From positions 52,792,222 through 52,856,221 of the forward strand of contig NC_090696.1 of assembly GCF_040954835.1 (NCBI RefSeq): 64,000 nucleotides of DNA, in the 5' to 3' direction. The DNA comes from Lepisosteus oculatus (lineage: Eukaryota > Chordata > Actinopteri > Semionotiformes > Lepisosteidae). Below are positions 12,601 to 27,600 of the stretch, piece by piece (position 1 is the stretch's first letter; each line of letters opens with the position of its first letter). The translations under genes and the position numbers were made by a program. The notes beneath the pieces were generated by a model, which searched no databases, was not told where the DNA came from, and worked only from the letters and a program-made list of their open reading frames with translations.

Positions 12601-15600
12601 CATTGATTCTGTGCTATATATTTCTAATGAAGTTCAGCAAATGGAGTGTTTTGTATTCTGTGTTAGCTGAACATGAAAACCTGTAGCCTATTATTTTGTA
12701 TGTGCTTTTGTAGATTAACTTGAAGCGTAGAAAAACTGATTAAATTTGCTTTTGTCATTGTATTATCCCGGTATTGTTCCCAATGGCTACCTACAATGGC
12801 AAGTTAGTTTAGTTCAAGAATAATTTCAAGGTTGCATGAAAACAGTGATCTATGTCCTGTGACCCATGTCCCAGTTGCTGTATCTGGATGCTTAGATAAG
12901 GGCAGGTCAGTACAGACACAACAATCATATCCATGTGGATTAAAAATGGTCAGGGAATGCAAAACCAAAAAATAAAATACTTGCTGTTTTTTTAGCAGCT
13001 AACTGAATTCTCCCAATCCCTCTTTATGCAAAAATGAACTGCTAAGTGGCTTACTGGTTTCCAAAACAGACTCTTCCGAACCCAGTCTCTTTCTGGGAAT
13101 CTTCACAAGACTCTCAATCATACAGTTTTATTTCTCTCCAAGACTAACTTCAGAAATCTTCCAAAGTTGTTAACAGTTATTGTTCCTGAGTGAGTTACTC
13201 TGTCTCCCTAGTGAACCCTCATACAGAGGATCTGCTCTCTGTCCTCTGAACAGCAGATATATCCAATAGTTGGAAGACTTTCTACTTTTTAAATAAACTG
13301 ATCAGGAGACCATGGGCAGTAGCTCTTTCCCTACAGCTTTCTGAGTAATGTGGTCTAGACAAGGCCTGCTGTCTTGTCTGAATCTGCTGAATAATGCCTC
13401 TTATAGCCACTAGCCCCTTCATACAATGACATTGCAAAACAGATATGGTCAAGATTTGGACAGATTTTACCTACTGAAGTGACAGTAATATAATTAGAAT
13501 ATCATTTTCTTGTATTAAAATTATATAATCTCTTATTGTTTACTGAATTTATTTGTTTATACATTTTGTACAGTAATTGTGCAGATTAAACAGTGTTGCT
13601 GAGGTGCTTGTGTTATTGAGAAATAGGCAGCAGGACAAGTTGTGCTTCAGAGATTCAACCAATGTAAATTCCCAGCTGCAAATACAGTGCTATGTAAGCA
13701 GAATGTCAGAACTACTGTATTTTGCAGTGATGATGAATTAAATGTTTGGTACTCCTGTAAGTATAGTGAGTATATACTTGACAAGTACAGCGGGGATATT
13801 TCCCAGATCTCAGCTGCTGAGTGGTATGTAGTTCAGTGCAAATTAATTCAAATTCAAATTCAGTTTTCACATTTTATTGCTTTAGCCTATTTTAATTACA
13901 AAATCATATGGTCTTACCTTGTGAAGTTGACAAGTTGTGCTTGATTTTTAATGTCGCTTTGCTTCTTACATTCAAGACACATTTGGATACACTACACATG
14001 AATAAAATGGTTTGTGCTTATGTTCATCGCTAGCTATACAAAACACAAGATACAACATATTTTCAAAGTGAAAGCCAGTCAAAAAATCAAGTACTAAAGT
14101 GCAGAACATTTTAACCATTAGTGCGGGAAATTTATATTGGGGCAACTTATAATGGTGATACCCTGGTTACCTAATTTCAAAAGTAGTAGTTATTATGTCA
14201 TGGTTGGTCTTAATTTTTCAGAGAACATACAATGCAGTCTGTAAGTATTTGGACAGCGACCCAATTTTTGTTGTTTTGCTATTGGCTCTGTACTCCAGCA
14301 TTTTGGATTTGAAATTAAACAATGACTGAGGTTAAAGTGCAAGAATGTCAGCTTTAATTCAAGGGTATTTACATCTATGTTTACGTGGGTGAACCATATA
14401 GGAATTGTAGCCCTTTTTATATGTGGTCCCCCCATTTCAGGAGACCAAAAGTAACTGGACACATTAGCATAATCTTAAATAAAATTGTCATGTTTAGTAC
14501 TTGGTTGCAAATCCTTTGCAGTCGATGACTGCTTGAAGTCTGCGACCCATAGACATCACCAGACGCTGGGTATCTTTCCTGGTGATGCTCTACCATGCCT
14601 GTAATGCAGCCATTTTCAGTTCCTGCTTGTTTCAAGGGCTTTAAGCCTTCAGTCTTCTCTTCAGTAAGTGAAATGCATGCTCAATGGGATTCAGGTCGGG
14701 TGATTGAATTGGCCAGTCAAGAACATTCCACATTTTGGCCCTGAATAACTCCAGAGTTGCTTTAGTAGTATGTTTGGGGTCATTCCTGCTGCAAGGTGAA
14801 GTGCCGTCTAATGAGTTTTGAGGTTGGTTTGATCTTAGCAGATTTGCCGTCAGCAATCACATTATCAATATAGACAAGTAAGCCAGTTCCACTGGCAGCC
14901 ATATATGCCCAAGCCATGACAGTACCTTCACCATATTTCACAGATGAGGAGGTATGTTTTGGGTCATGAGCAGTTCCTTTTTTTTCTCCACACTTTCCAT
15001 CACTCTGGTACAGGTTAATCTTTGTCTCATCTGTCAATAAGACTTTGTCCCACGCTTTTTTATGTACTGTAACCTTGCCTTTCTGTTCCTGAGGCTTGCC
15101 TGTGGTTTGCGGTCTGAGGTTATGCTGTTGTATTCTTCTGTTTATGGTGGTGTTTGACACATCTATACCTACATCCTGCAGAGTGTTCTTGATCTGTTCA
15201 ACAGTCGAAAAGGGTTTTTCTTCACAATTGAAAGTTATTCTTCGGTCATCCACTACCGCGGACTTCCATGGTCTACCAGCTCGTTTGCTATTGCTAAGCT
15301 CACCAGTGCGTTCTTGCTTCTTAATGTACCAAACAGTTGATTTTGACTCACCAAATATTTTGGCTATGTCTCTGATTGATTTATTCTGATTTTTCAACCT
15401 CATGATGGCCTGCTTCACTGGCGTTGACACTTCTTTGGTCCTTATGTTGAGAGACGACAGGAACAGACTTCAGATGCAAATGCCACATCTAGAATCAACT
15501 CTAGACCTTTTGTTAGCTCTCTTGTGCATGAACTAACGATGCAATGACACACAGCTGGTCAAGAAACAACTGATCAGCCAAATATCCAATTACTTTTGGT

Positions 15601-18600
15601 CCCCTGAATTAGGAGGACTACATATAAAAAGGGTTGTGATTCTTGTATGGTTCACCCAATATGGACATAATTATCCTCGAATTACAACTGACAATCTGCA
15701 CTTTAACCTAATAGTCATTGTTTCATTTCAAATCCAATGTGCTGGAGTACAGAGCCAAAACAACAAAAATTGTGTCACTGTCTAAATACTTACGGACTGT
15801 CCTATAAATTCATAGCAGGGACACACTTTATTACACTCTACTCTTTGAATAATCAATAAATAATAATTATAATAATAATTGCTTACACTTATATAGCGCT
15901 TTTCTGGACACTCCACTCAAAGCGCTTTACAGGTAATGGGTACTCCTCTCCACCACCAATGTGCAGCATCCACCTGGATGATGCGACGGCAGCCATAGTG
16001 CGCCAGAACGCTCACCACACATCAGCTATCAGTGGGGAGGAGAGCAGAGTAATGTAGTCAATTCATAGAAGGGGATTATTAGGAGGCCATGATTGGTAAG
16101 AGCCAATTGGAAATTGGCCCTTACCAAAATATATAGTGGAGTACAAGTCTTTAGGTTTTTCATAGTAAAACTGAAAATTGTCAGCCTGGATTTTCATGAT
16201 AAATCAACGTTTCACTGCAGTTCATCAAGGGAATTAATACATTTGAAGACTGATATGTTTGGATCCCTCATTCATTTTCTACTATGCTGTATTCCCAGAT
16301 ATAACTGATTTTAAGCCCTTTATCCCTCCCTAGCCTTCTGTCAATTTAGTATTTTTGACTCATTTTCTTGAATAGGTGCTTGTGCAATAATGTATAGTGG
16401 AACTGAATCCTAGGATCTAGCATAACATGCAATAATATTTTTTGTTTAAAAATATTTAAATTTTGTGGCTGGTTTTGTGTGTTTTGATCATGTACAATTT
16501 CATTATATTTCTTGATTTCAGGCAGTTCAGTTGCTGCATTCGTTTCCTCTTGATACAAAGCTGAAGGATGGGAGTAAGTATAACAGCACAGTCATAGCTA
16601 ATAGCAACATGAGAATATTAAATGGTATTATTTTAGAATCCTGAAGATTCTTTTAAGATCCTGGAAGTTAACCTTTTGCTGTTGTGGATATGTGCTATTC
16701 ACTTGAAAGCAGGGCAGTACTGCTTCCAGATGTTTAACTTTTTTCAGTTCACATCAAAGTGGTACATGTACATTATCAGGCTTGGAGAGATTGCTTGTCT
16801 GAATATATGGTTACAATAGTGTCTGCTAGATCCACCTACTTCTCTCACATCATTGAAAATTACAATAACAAACCCAGACATCTTTTCGCCACCATCAACA
16901 ACCTGCCTCATCGCAACTTTGCAACACATTCTTAGATTTCTTTAGCTCCAAGATCGCCAACATCTGACATCACATTCTCTCCACTGCTCATATAATTTCC
17001 ATACCTCCTCCCTCCTTATCCAACTTTTCTTGTACCCTCTTCCTGACTCAAAATCACTCAATAAACTAGTTACACACATGAAACCTACCACATCTGTTTT
17101 AGATCTCATTCCCACCACTTTATTTCAGTCCTGATTCTCTTCTCTCTTTCCCATTGTCCTCAATATTATAAATGAATCCTTGAGCACTGGCGTTGTACCA
17201 GTGGTCCTCAAAACTGCTGCCATTACCCCCGTGTCAACTTTTTTGAACCCCTCCAATCTGTCTTCCATCAACTTCACAACACAGAAACTGCCCTGGTCAA
17301 AGTCACGAGCTTCTGATTCTGGTTCTCTTTCTGTACTCATCCCTCTTGATCTCAGTACTGCTTTTGACACTGTTGACCATGGCATAGTTTCTCATTTTGA
17401 GACTGTGTTTGGAGTTTCTGCTCTCAAATGGTTCAAGTCTTACCTCACTTATCGCTGTCATTTTGTCTATTTTAATGGGTATAGGTCTGAAATTGGTTTT
17501 GTTAAGTCTGGTGTTCCTCGGGGCTACATGTTTCCACTTCGTCAGCTTTTAAGTTCACATGGACACAGCTATCATTTTTTATGCTGATAATACTCAGATA
17601 TACATCCATATCAAACCTGACACTGATGTGGCAGTCTCTATTCTATCTGATTGCATCTCTGACATAAAACTTTAATGACTCAAAATTTACTTAATCTTAA
17701 CTGTGACAAGAATGAAGTCATGCTTATTGGCACCTCCATCAACGTTGTAAAGCCAGTCCTGTAACCCTGTCTGTAGATGGTTCTGTACTTGAGCTTCAGT
17801 CTAAATTGAAAAACCTTGGGGTGATATTCAATTCTGGCTTAACAATCGACCCACACGTGCAGCATCTTGTCAAAACAACTTTTTTTCACCACAGGAATAT
17901 CACTATCTTTATCACTAACTGTGGCTGAAAAGCTGATCAGCACGTTTGTGTTCTCCTGAATTGACTACTGTTATGCTCTGCTCGCTGGGGTATCTAATTC
18001 TACATTGAACAAACTGCAGTATGTCCTAAATTCGGCAGCCAGAATCCTGACCAAGTCTAGTGCAAGTGATCACATTACTCCTGTCCTGGAATCCCTGGAC
18101 TGGCTTCCTGACAAAACAGTGTCCTCCAGGTTCAGGGTTAAAATACCATGTTGTAATGGCCTGATGTCCCATTCATGGGAGAACAGTTGGTATATTTTGC
18201 GTAATTTAACTATTTAGAATTATACACAGTGTTGTAACAGAAGAGTTCTTGCTCCATGATGAGAGTGAAAACAGATAGGCTTTATTGTATGCATTCAGGG
18301 AACACCTCAATAGTAGGGATGTACCATGGTTAAAAAGAATTTGACAGCGCTATGGTTAAGATCATGTTCAGAACAATCAGCCATTAAGAGAAGTTTAAGT
18401 TGTCTGACCAGCATTCCAGACGGTGCCTTACCTCCCTTACAGCCTTGAGATAAGCTAAAGTTTCAGAGATAAACAAAATCCCACAGGATTAACAAGGAGT
18501 TTCATCAACAGTTTTTGCAAATGAGCAGTTTGAATATGTTTAGTATTCTGATATTTGTCTAGTAAAAGTATTACGGGAGGAAGAAATAAAAATCTAGAAA

Positions 18601-21600
18601 ACAGGTATTGATCACTTAAGCACTGTTAAATACAAGACTGCACACATTGCAAAATGACTTGAAAATTTTTGCTGAGGTCACAAAATGGATGAAGTTTTTT
18701 ATCTTATTCCGCATAAAGAAGCATTACAAGACTTAACATCATTTTACATCAATTTGAAATAGTTTGTATATTTTTTCTCAGCTACTTATATTGTCAAACC
18801 ATTTTTACAAATATGTTTTAATTATACATTATTGGGTTAAATGTAAAGGGCTACAATCTATTAGGATTAGTCCTTATTAACTAAAATTTGATTTATTTGC
18901 TTGTCTTGTGAGTTTGTTCCTAAGACTGATAGGTGTTCACTATTATCTTTTAAGCTCTACAGTAATAACTGCCTGCACACTATTACATTGAGGTTATAGG
19001 GCTTTGCAAGAACAGGGATCACCTACAAACAGCAAGGTTCTACTGATATTTATGCTGTATCCCAATTCTCATACTGTGCCCTAAGTAAAAACTCATAAGT
19101 CCTCCAAGTCCACACTTCTGTGACGTAGCACGAGTGTGGACTTAAAATGCGTGAGTATTCAAGGATGCATCATTATCAATAAAAGATTAATGGGACACCC
19201 TCGCATAACGGCACTTGCTGGTTAGACGGCTTAAGGTTAAAAATGCTGTCTGTTGATGCTTCTTTTTCAGTGGCTAAGTGCATGCCAGCAGATAATGAAG
19301 AATTTTTCATTCTCCTTTCGAAGTTTGATGAAAATTAATTTAATCTTGTCTATCCTTGCAAAAAGTTGTGACATGTTCATTCATGTTGAGCAGGCTCGAC
19401 TCAAAACAGGTGAAGTAAACAAAGGAAAACTTGGCGATACCACTCTCCGTTTATTCAAAACTTTGTACTACTAAAGGCATTTCATGTCATCTCCCAGTAC
19501 AAAAATGACAGTATGAGGAACATAACACGTTCATTCATGTTCCATCAAAGTAAACTAAATAAGGTAAACTTGGCAATACCTCAGAGCTTTGTACTGTTAA
19601 ATTAATGTACTATTAAATATTTAATGTATAAAATACTCTGCAGGTAAACAAATATCACTCGAAATGAGGTCACCAAATATAGGCTTTATGTCAAAACTTT
19701 GTACCAAGATTGCATACAGTATGAATCTAAAGTAGCCTAATTAATTTTTACATTAAATATTATGAGTTTTAAAACTGTAAAAAAAGTTAAATTTGAATGA
19801 AAATGAATATTTTATTCTTCATGGCAACTTCTCTCTGCTTTGATGGGATACAACATCATTATTCCGCATAGAACTATGGGCAATTCCCTTTATGTGGACT
19901 TCAGAGAAGGGCTCATTGGGGGTGCTCGTGAGCACCATTGTTGAAACACAAATTTAGAAATGGGACACCGTAAGCCCTTGCAGACTATGCAAGAACATGC
20001 ATCTTGAAGGGCGCAGGACCGCAAGTGTGCATATAAGGACACAGCCTTTCATACTATATAAGGCAGATTATCATTTAGAGAATCTGTGATGCACACACGC
20101 AAGACAACATGTAATCTGGTTTCCCAACTTAACATATTTACTTAACTTGTTTTACGTTGTTGATAAAAGAAATAAAGTATAATACAGATCCTGTAAATAA
20201 AATTACAATAAACATGTTAACTGGGGCATTATCTAGGATAAACATACAGTGGCTGTAGAAAGTCGCCACTCCCTTTCAAAATGTTCACCTTTTGTTGCCC
20301 TAAAGTCCAAAAAGAAGACATTTTCATTTACAAATTGTAAGAAGTTGGATAAGAGAACACTTCCCTGAGGTAATCACAGCCTTGAGTCTGTTTGGATACA
20401 TCTCTACCAACTTTGCACACCTAGAGGGAGGAATATTTGCCCATTCCATCTTTCAGAATTGTTCAAGCTCAGTCAAATTGTGAGGTGACCATTAATGGAC
20501 TGCCCTCTTCATGTCATTACAAAGATTCTCTATGGGATTTAGGTCAGGGCTCTGACTAGGCCACTCAAGCACATTCACCTTCCTGTCCTTCAGCCACTGT
20601 ATGGTTGCTTTGGCGGTGTGCTTTGGGTCATTATCATGTTGAAAGGTCATGTTGAACAGTGAACTATCTTCCCATTTTCAACTTCCTGGCTGAGGGCTGC
20701 AGGTTTTGTTCAAGAATGTGCCTGTATTTTGCACCATCCATCTTTACTTCTATCCCAGTCCCAGCTGAAGAGAAACACCCCCACAGCAGGATGCTGCCAC
20801 CACCATGCCTCACTGTAGGAATGGTGTTCTTTAGATGGTAAGATGTATTAGGTTTTCGCCAGACGTACCCTTTTGCATTCCAGCCAAAAGTTCGATTTTG
20901 ATCTCATCTGACCACAGCATCTTTAAGGTGATTTTTGGCATAACACAAATGATGCGACTTGATGTGGCTTTTTTTAAGGATTGGCTTTTTTCTTGCCACC
21001 CTCCCATACAGGCCAGATTTGTGGAGCACTTGTGATATTGTTGTCACATGCACACAATGACCAGTCGTTGTCATTAAGGCCTGTAGTTCGTTCAAATATG
21101 CCATCTTGGTAGCCTCTCTGATCAGTCTCCTTCTTGCTCGGTCATCCAGTTTGAAGGGATAGCCTGATCTAGGCAAGGTCTGGGTAATGCCATATGCCTT
21201 CCACTTCTTAATGATGGTCTTGGGTGTGCTCCATGGGATACTTAAAGCCTTTGTAATTTTTGACTTGTGCTTTTTCACAACTTTATCTCAAAGTTCTTTT
21301 GAAAGCACCTTTCCACCCATAGTGGATTCTTTGCTTTGAAATGCACTTCCAATCACTGGAATCCTCTAGAAACAGCTGCTTTTATTCTGAACTCAAAATC
21401 ACCACAATTGATCACAGGTGGAGCCAGTTAGTTTGTTGTGTGATCTGTAAGATGGTTATACCTGAGCAAGTTTACAAAAGCAATTGTAAGGAGGGTGTTC
21501 ACTTTTCCAAATAAGGTACAGTATTTTACTGTTGTTATATTAATTAATTTTCAGAAGGTTTTAGAATTTTATTTTCACTTGGCTGAAGTGGGTTACTGTG

Positions 21601-24600
21601 TTTAAATAAAAATGGAACAAGCCTAATTTAATTGTTTTTGTTTTCATACAACAAAAGGTACAAATTTTGAAAGAGGGTGGTGACTACCACTGTAACTTTT
21701 AGACTAAATTATTTGAATTCAAGTAGCATTACTACTAAAGGTAAACCAGTCTATGAATGCTTGTGCAGTGATATAATCCCTTTAATTAGCTATTCTGTAC
21801 ACAGATAGGTGGTTTTTATTTTTACCTTTCATAAACAGGGATTTGAGGTGTGATAAATCAGCATAGGTTTGCCTTGCCGTCTCCTGAGAAGTTCAGACAA
21901 AGGCAGTGTTGGCTGTCTATTTGTACTTTAAACCTTAATACCCTAATTCCACAGCAGTAAATAGGGATCTGAAAAAGCTGACATGGGTCAAACACATTAA
22001 CCATCATGTGTTTGAATGTTGAAGGTTGCCTAATTACATTTAAGACATTCTTGCATGACTATTTTACTGAAGGTAACCTGTTATAGAAGCAATTAATATG
22101 ATGTATGATTTGCATTACATACCCAAATTAATTGCTTTAAAATGCAAGGGGTCATTAAAATGGCAGCATTTGCTCAGTAGAATATAGTACACTTAAAGGG
22201 TTAAGGTTAGTGAAAAAGAAATTTGAAGATCTGTTTCCTTGAAGTTCTTCTTATGCATCCCATTTTTCTAGTGTATAAATTAAATACAAACAAAATATAT
22301 CGGTAATTATTGTTTTAAATATTTTTGTGAATTTTCATTGAAAGTAATTTCATTACATCCACACATAAAATTATATATTTTTTTATTTTTCGCATTGAAA
22401 GATGTCTGAGGTTTGAGTGGGAATCTACTTTTAATTGGACATGATTAGTAATATGTTTTTCTTTTCTTAGGTTTATTCTGGCAATCTCCCAAACGGCCAC
22501 CTTCTCCGATAGATTTTGACTTCAAAGATCCTCTGTAAGTAACTTCTATCATATCAGAAAACTTCAGTAATTGTGTACCCAGCATTCTAAATAGGGAATG
22601 CATGTACTTCATTTATAACTTTGTTAGAGATACACAAGCCAGGAATTGGAACAATGTATTTAAGTTGTAATTTCTGTCAATATTAAGAACCTGCTTTTTC
22701 CAGTTGATTGAAATCCACACACTACATTCATTTCCATTTTTACATAACATTGTAAATGAGGGAACCTGTGAATAAAAGAACTTGTGACTTCTATTTGCTC
22801 TCAGGAGCTAACCAAGACTGGACCTGGTTATAAGACATCTAAAATCCAGTTGCTATTGTAATAGGCATTGGTGGACTAGTAGATGGTCTTCTGTCTGGAG
22901 TTGAATTTCCAAATCAATATGATGATGGGGCAGTGTGCTTTTGGAGGTACTGTGCTTCAGTGGAATGGTAAACCGAGGTCCAAACTACTTGGTCTCTAAA
23001 TATATTATAGCTCATAAAGAGCAGAGCTGCCCTTTTTGTTTCACACTGGCCTCAATCTCATGTACCTAAATTTCCACCCCAAATCAATTGGTAAAGTCCT
23101 GCTTCTTCACCTGATCTATTATGTAGTGGGGCTGATGGGGCTCCTTTACCCTAATGGACAACCAATTTTAAATACAATGTTTAGCATAATAATAGCATAT
23201 TAACAAATTTAATCTGTATTTGTGGAATGGAATTGTATTGTATGAAGACTATATTGTTTTAAACTTTAAAGAATCACCACAGCAGAATTATAAGTGCTTG
23301 TCATATTTTAAATATTTGTTGAGCTCTGTAATACTTTCTGTCCCTCAAGGCACTTCAGTTTTATTGTTAGTGCAGCAAGACTGTTTGCAGAGATGTATAA
23401 CATCCCACATGCAGAAAAGGTAAGCATCTATATGGCATTCATTTCTACATGGTAAAAGCTGGTTGTCATAACACTAATTTTCACGCATTAAAAAGTTTAT
23501 AAACCATGGTGTCAGATACACTTTTTTATATTTCAGGGTTAGAAAGAATCAACATTGATGAGTGCATTTCAAACCACAATAAAAGTAAAATGTTCACAGT
23601 AACTTGTAGATCACAAAATAGACAAAATTTGTAGGTATGCTCAATGCCATATTCTGTGATTTCAAAACAAAGCAGCCTTATTACGCTGTAAACAAGCAGG
23701 TTTGTGAACACATCTCTTTCAATCCAATAGCAATATTGCTCTCTACTTTCGAAATGGGTCAGAAAACAAATACTACTTATCTCTGCATGCAGATTGCATT
23801 TGAATGTTTCTGTAGTGAAATGGGTGCTGCACAACCAGTAATGTAAAGTCATTACAGTGACTAGTGAGCACAAAGGTCCGCTTCACATCACAATTTGCGC
23901 CATCTCTTGCTCTCACCAGTGACAAAACTAGATGTTTGCAAAAACATGGGGATTTATAGAACTTTCACAAAATTCATGATTTTGTGCTCATAATTTTTTA
24001 TATACTATTAATGAATTTATTTTGTTACCAAGATTTAATACCCAGTCTGAGAAAAAGGACTGCAGTTCCCCTTTAAAGAAAGTGGGAAATTTAACAGTAG
24101 AGCGACACTTTAAAAACCAGTGTTCTTGTTAGCCTAAAATGTTATCATGATTTATTACATTATGTTTAGTAATGTATGATATTTTGCTGTTTGTTTAGAT
24201 TTGTATTCTTGAGTTGTGATAGTTTGGATATTCGCTAATATGTAGAAAGGTCAAGAACTAGCCTGCTCTGAAGTATTTTTGCACCTGTTCTCCCTGCTGT
24301 TGGCTGTAAGACTTGGGAGGTTTTAGGTTTTAATCTTGTACATGACATATCACATGTGCTCTTACTAACAAAGTTTGCCTAGGTGGAACAGTTTATCGTA
24401 ATGTGATACTCAATGTCTTGCCCACATATAATTCCAAATTTAATTTCATGTAGACATTCCAGTTTTGTAAAGGGACACAGAAAAAAATATTTTTACAATA
24501 TCTAAATATCTTCTTCATGAATTATGATCATTCCTTTGATAAATAGCTCTGTGTTATGCATTTAATTCAGAAAAACTATATCTCGTGTTAAAGATGCTGG

Positions 24601-27600
24601 TTTGTACTCACTAATTTGTTTTATTAGTTCTTATATTAATGGGCGTGTATGTACCTTTAGGAAAAACTTAAGTGAATGTTATGGCCATAATTTAACCCAA
24701 AAAAGAGATTAAACCAGATACAAATTCTAAAACAATTTTGAAATAATTAAACCAGAAGTAGTTAACTCTTTTTAGTAGTACTGTGTACCCAACAACACTT
24801 GTAGTGTATGACTCACAATATTAGGTGATAAACAGTTAAATCGAAATTACATTTGCTATTGTCTTAAGGGGTATGGTTTATTTTACCACTGAAATACAGT
24901 AATTAAAAATGACCAACTAGATGTACTTGATGATTATTATAGTATCGTACTTATAAAACCAGTAATTTAATTTTAATTGTTTCATTGTGAAAACTTAATT
25001 TCCTGATCATGTTAGGTTGTTCCTTCAGAAATCAATGAGTGCCCCTTGGTCTCAATTTAGAAAGGAACCAATACACCAATTTGATTTTCACATACAGTGT
25101 ATGCCTGTTATATTGTTACAAATGGGGGGTTACAAAAAATGTTGAAAATCAGGAATTGACCTAGCGATTTAGTCAGTAAGTAAAATTATTATTCATAACC
25201 CCCAACTTGTACAGGGTAAGTGCCTTTTCAGATAATACCCGAGCAGTTGGTATAATTAGAGGCATGTGAATTCTTTATCTGGCATAGCTTTGTTGATAGG
25301 AGTAATAATCCAGTCATACTTGGTAAAACAAATATTTATTACAATGACACAAACTACACTACACACAACAAAACAAAACGTACAACACACAAATTACTCT
25401 TCTATTACTAAGAAGAGATTTGTGGATAGTAAGCAATCCGCAAAGACCAAGTCTTGCTAGGAAGACAACAACAGTTTATGAAGGAAAAATCATTAGAGCT
25501 GTTAAGAAAAACCCTCAAATAGCAGTCAAATATATTGCAGAGAATCTCCTGACAGGCAGAAACTGGCATAGAAATATTATGATGCACACAGACAAACAAG
25601 CAGATGGATAGATTATACACATACAGTAACACATACTGTAGATTGTAATCTCCTGAGTGCAGAGGTGAAAGTATCTTAATTCACTGCACTTCACCATGAG
25701 AATTACAAAGACTACACTGCAAGATACAAACCTGTCATTAGCACTAGAAACAGAAAGGTCAGGTTAAAACATGCAAAGAAGTACAAAGGTGAGCCACAAA
25801 AGTTCTAAAATAATTGGTAGTATGGTATGGTAAAGATACTGTCATTCATGGCTGCCTTTTTGAACTGTCTCACTAGTCTTTATTGATAATGTAAGAGATG
25901 ATGGCAGCAGAATTAATTCTGAAGTGTACAAAAACATCATTTCAGCTCATATGCAATAAAAGTTTTACCGGTTCACCCAGCATCAAGACAATGAACCAAA
26001 CCATACTACACTCTTAACCTAGGAGTTCATCAACAGAAAGTGGAAACTTTAGAATTCCAATTCAACAAGAAGTAGAACTTTAGAAAGTCAGTCTCCTGAT
26101 TTGAATCATGAAAGCATTCATTTACTTTGTTGAAAATGAAACTAAAATCAGTAAACACCACAAACGAAAGGGGCTGCAGTTAAGGGTTGGCAAAGCAGGA
26201 ATGTATCAAGAGTCTGGTGATGTTGATGGGTGACAGTCTTAAAAGAGACATTGCTTGAAAGAGGTATAAGTCCAAGTACTGACTTGAAACTAGTTTAACC
26301 AAAAGAAAATTATTTTTTCCCAATACTGTTGCTGACCTGAAATTGGGGGATTGTACAGAAAAACATTTTTGTTTTAACATGGATTCACTTGTACAGTATG
26401 CACAAAAATATCCAGAAATAAAAATAAAATCTGTTCATATTTATCTTCTGATCTGAAATACAAATTTCAGTTGTACACAGCAAAATTGAACATTTGTATA
26501 AACATCTTCAATAATTTAGGTATTACGGTATGAGATGAGTAGCACATATTCCTCATTTGAATGACATGAGAAATGCTGAGTGTTTTCTTAGAGATATCTC
26601 CCTAAATGATTCTCTATTGGGCAAAATGTCTTGATTTAAGATGGTCACACATTATAACTGCCCATAACTGTTAGCATTTGTTTGTGAATTATATGGATTT
26701 CCAGTGCCTCAGACATAAACTTATGGCCTGCCTGTATCACAGCTTTTCTTTTCCTGAAAAATTTCTAAAGATGTTTTCCTTTTCTCATTTGATCAATAGG
26801 ATCTATCACCAGAAACCATCATCCGGATCATTTCAGGCGTAACGATTCCAGAATACAAGCCTGCAGAAAAAGTACGTTTCTCAAGGTCTTTTAAATAATT
26901 TATTTTTTCAGTTTAGAACAGAATCAAAACGACCAATACCCTTTAACTTTCAATGAAGCAGCCTTTTGATCTTGTTCATTTTGAAATGTTGCCATTGAGT
27001 AAAATAATACTATTTCTCACTGATATGCTTCCTCAAAAGAAACAGGTTTAAGACTAGCAGGGTCATATTATCCATTGTTGTGTCTAAAATGATATGGACT
27101 TCATGAGTCAGGAGTTAATGGTGGCAATCCCTCGCTGCATGCCAGCAACAGATCCCAGATCCTTACTGGTCTTTTATGGATTGGAACTAGAACTTGGTTG
27201 CTGCTTTTGATTGCTTCCATTCCATCTGCCATCCAGTTTTTGTTTTCTGATCCTAGTCCTGTCTAGTCCTTTTCAGGTATCCCCCCCCCTCCACTCACAA
27301 CTCCAGTAGGCATGTGGTTGGTCTGGTGACAATGCAGTGCTGGTCTAGCACTGTCCTAACAAAAGATTTATCCCAGTATAGGACCATGGAGTCACACCTC
27401 AAGATAGAATAATGTGTGAGGATCACAGGCTATGCAACTAAGAATCACTGCTGGTCTCCTGACAGTCTGCCAATCATCTGTCCTGCAAGATCTCTCTGAA
27501 AAGCCATCTGACTTGTGTGATATAGTTTGCAGCGATCAACACTCATGAGCCAAACAGCTCTACAGGTTGCCTGCTCCTTGATAAGGGCCAGACAGTGGTC

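Noticed and set aside
13642..13944. 100-codon open frame
   Set aside because: No known motif, intronic, composition like its surroundings.
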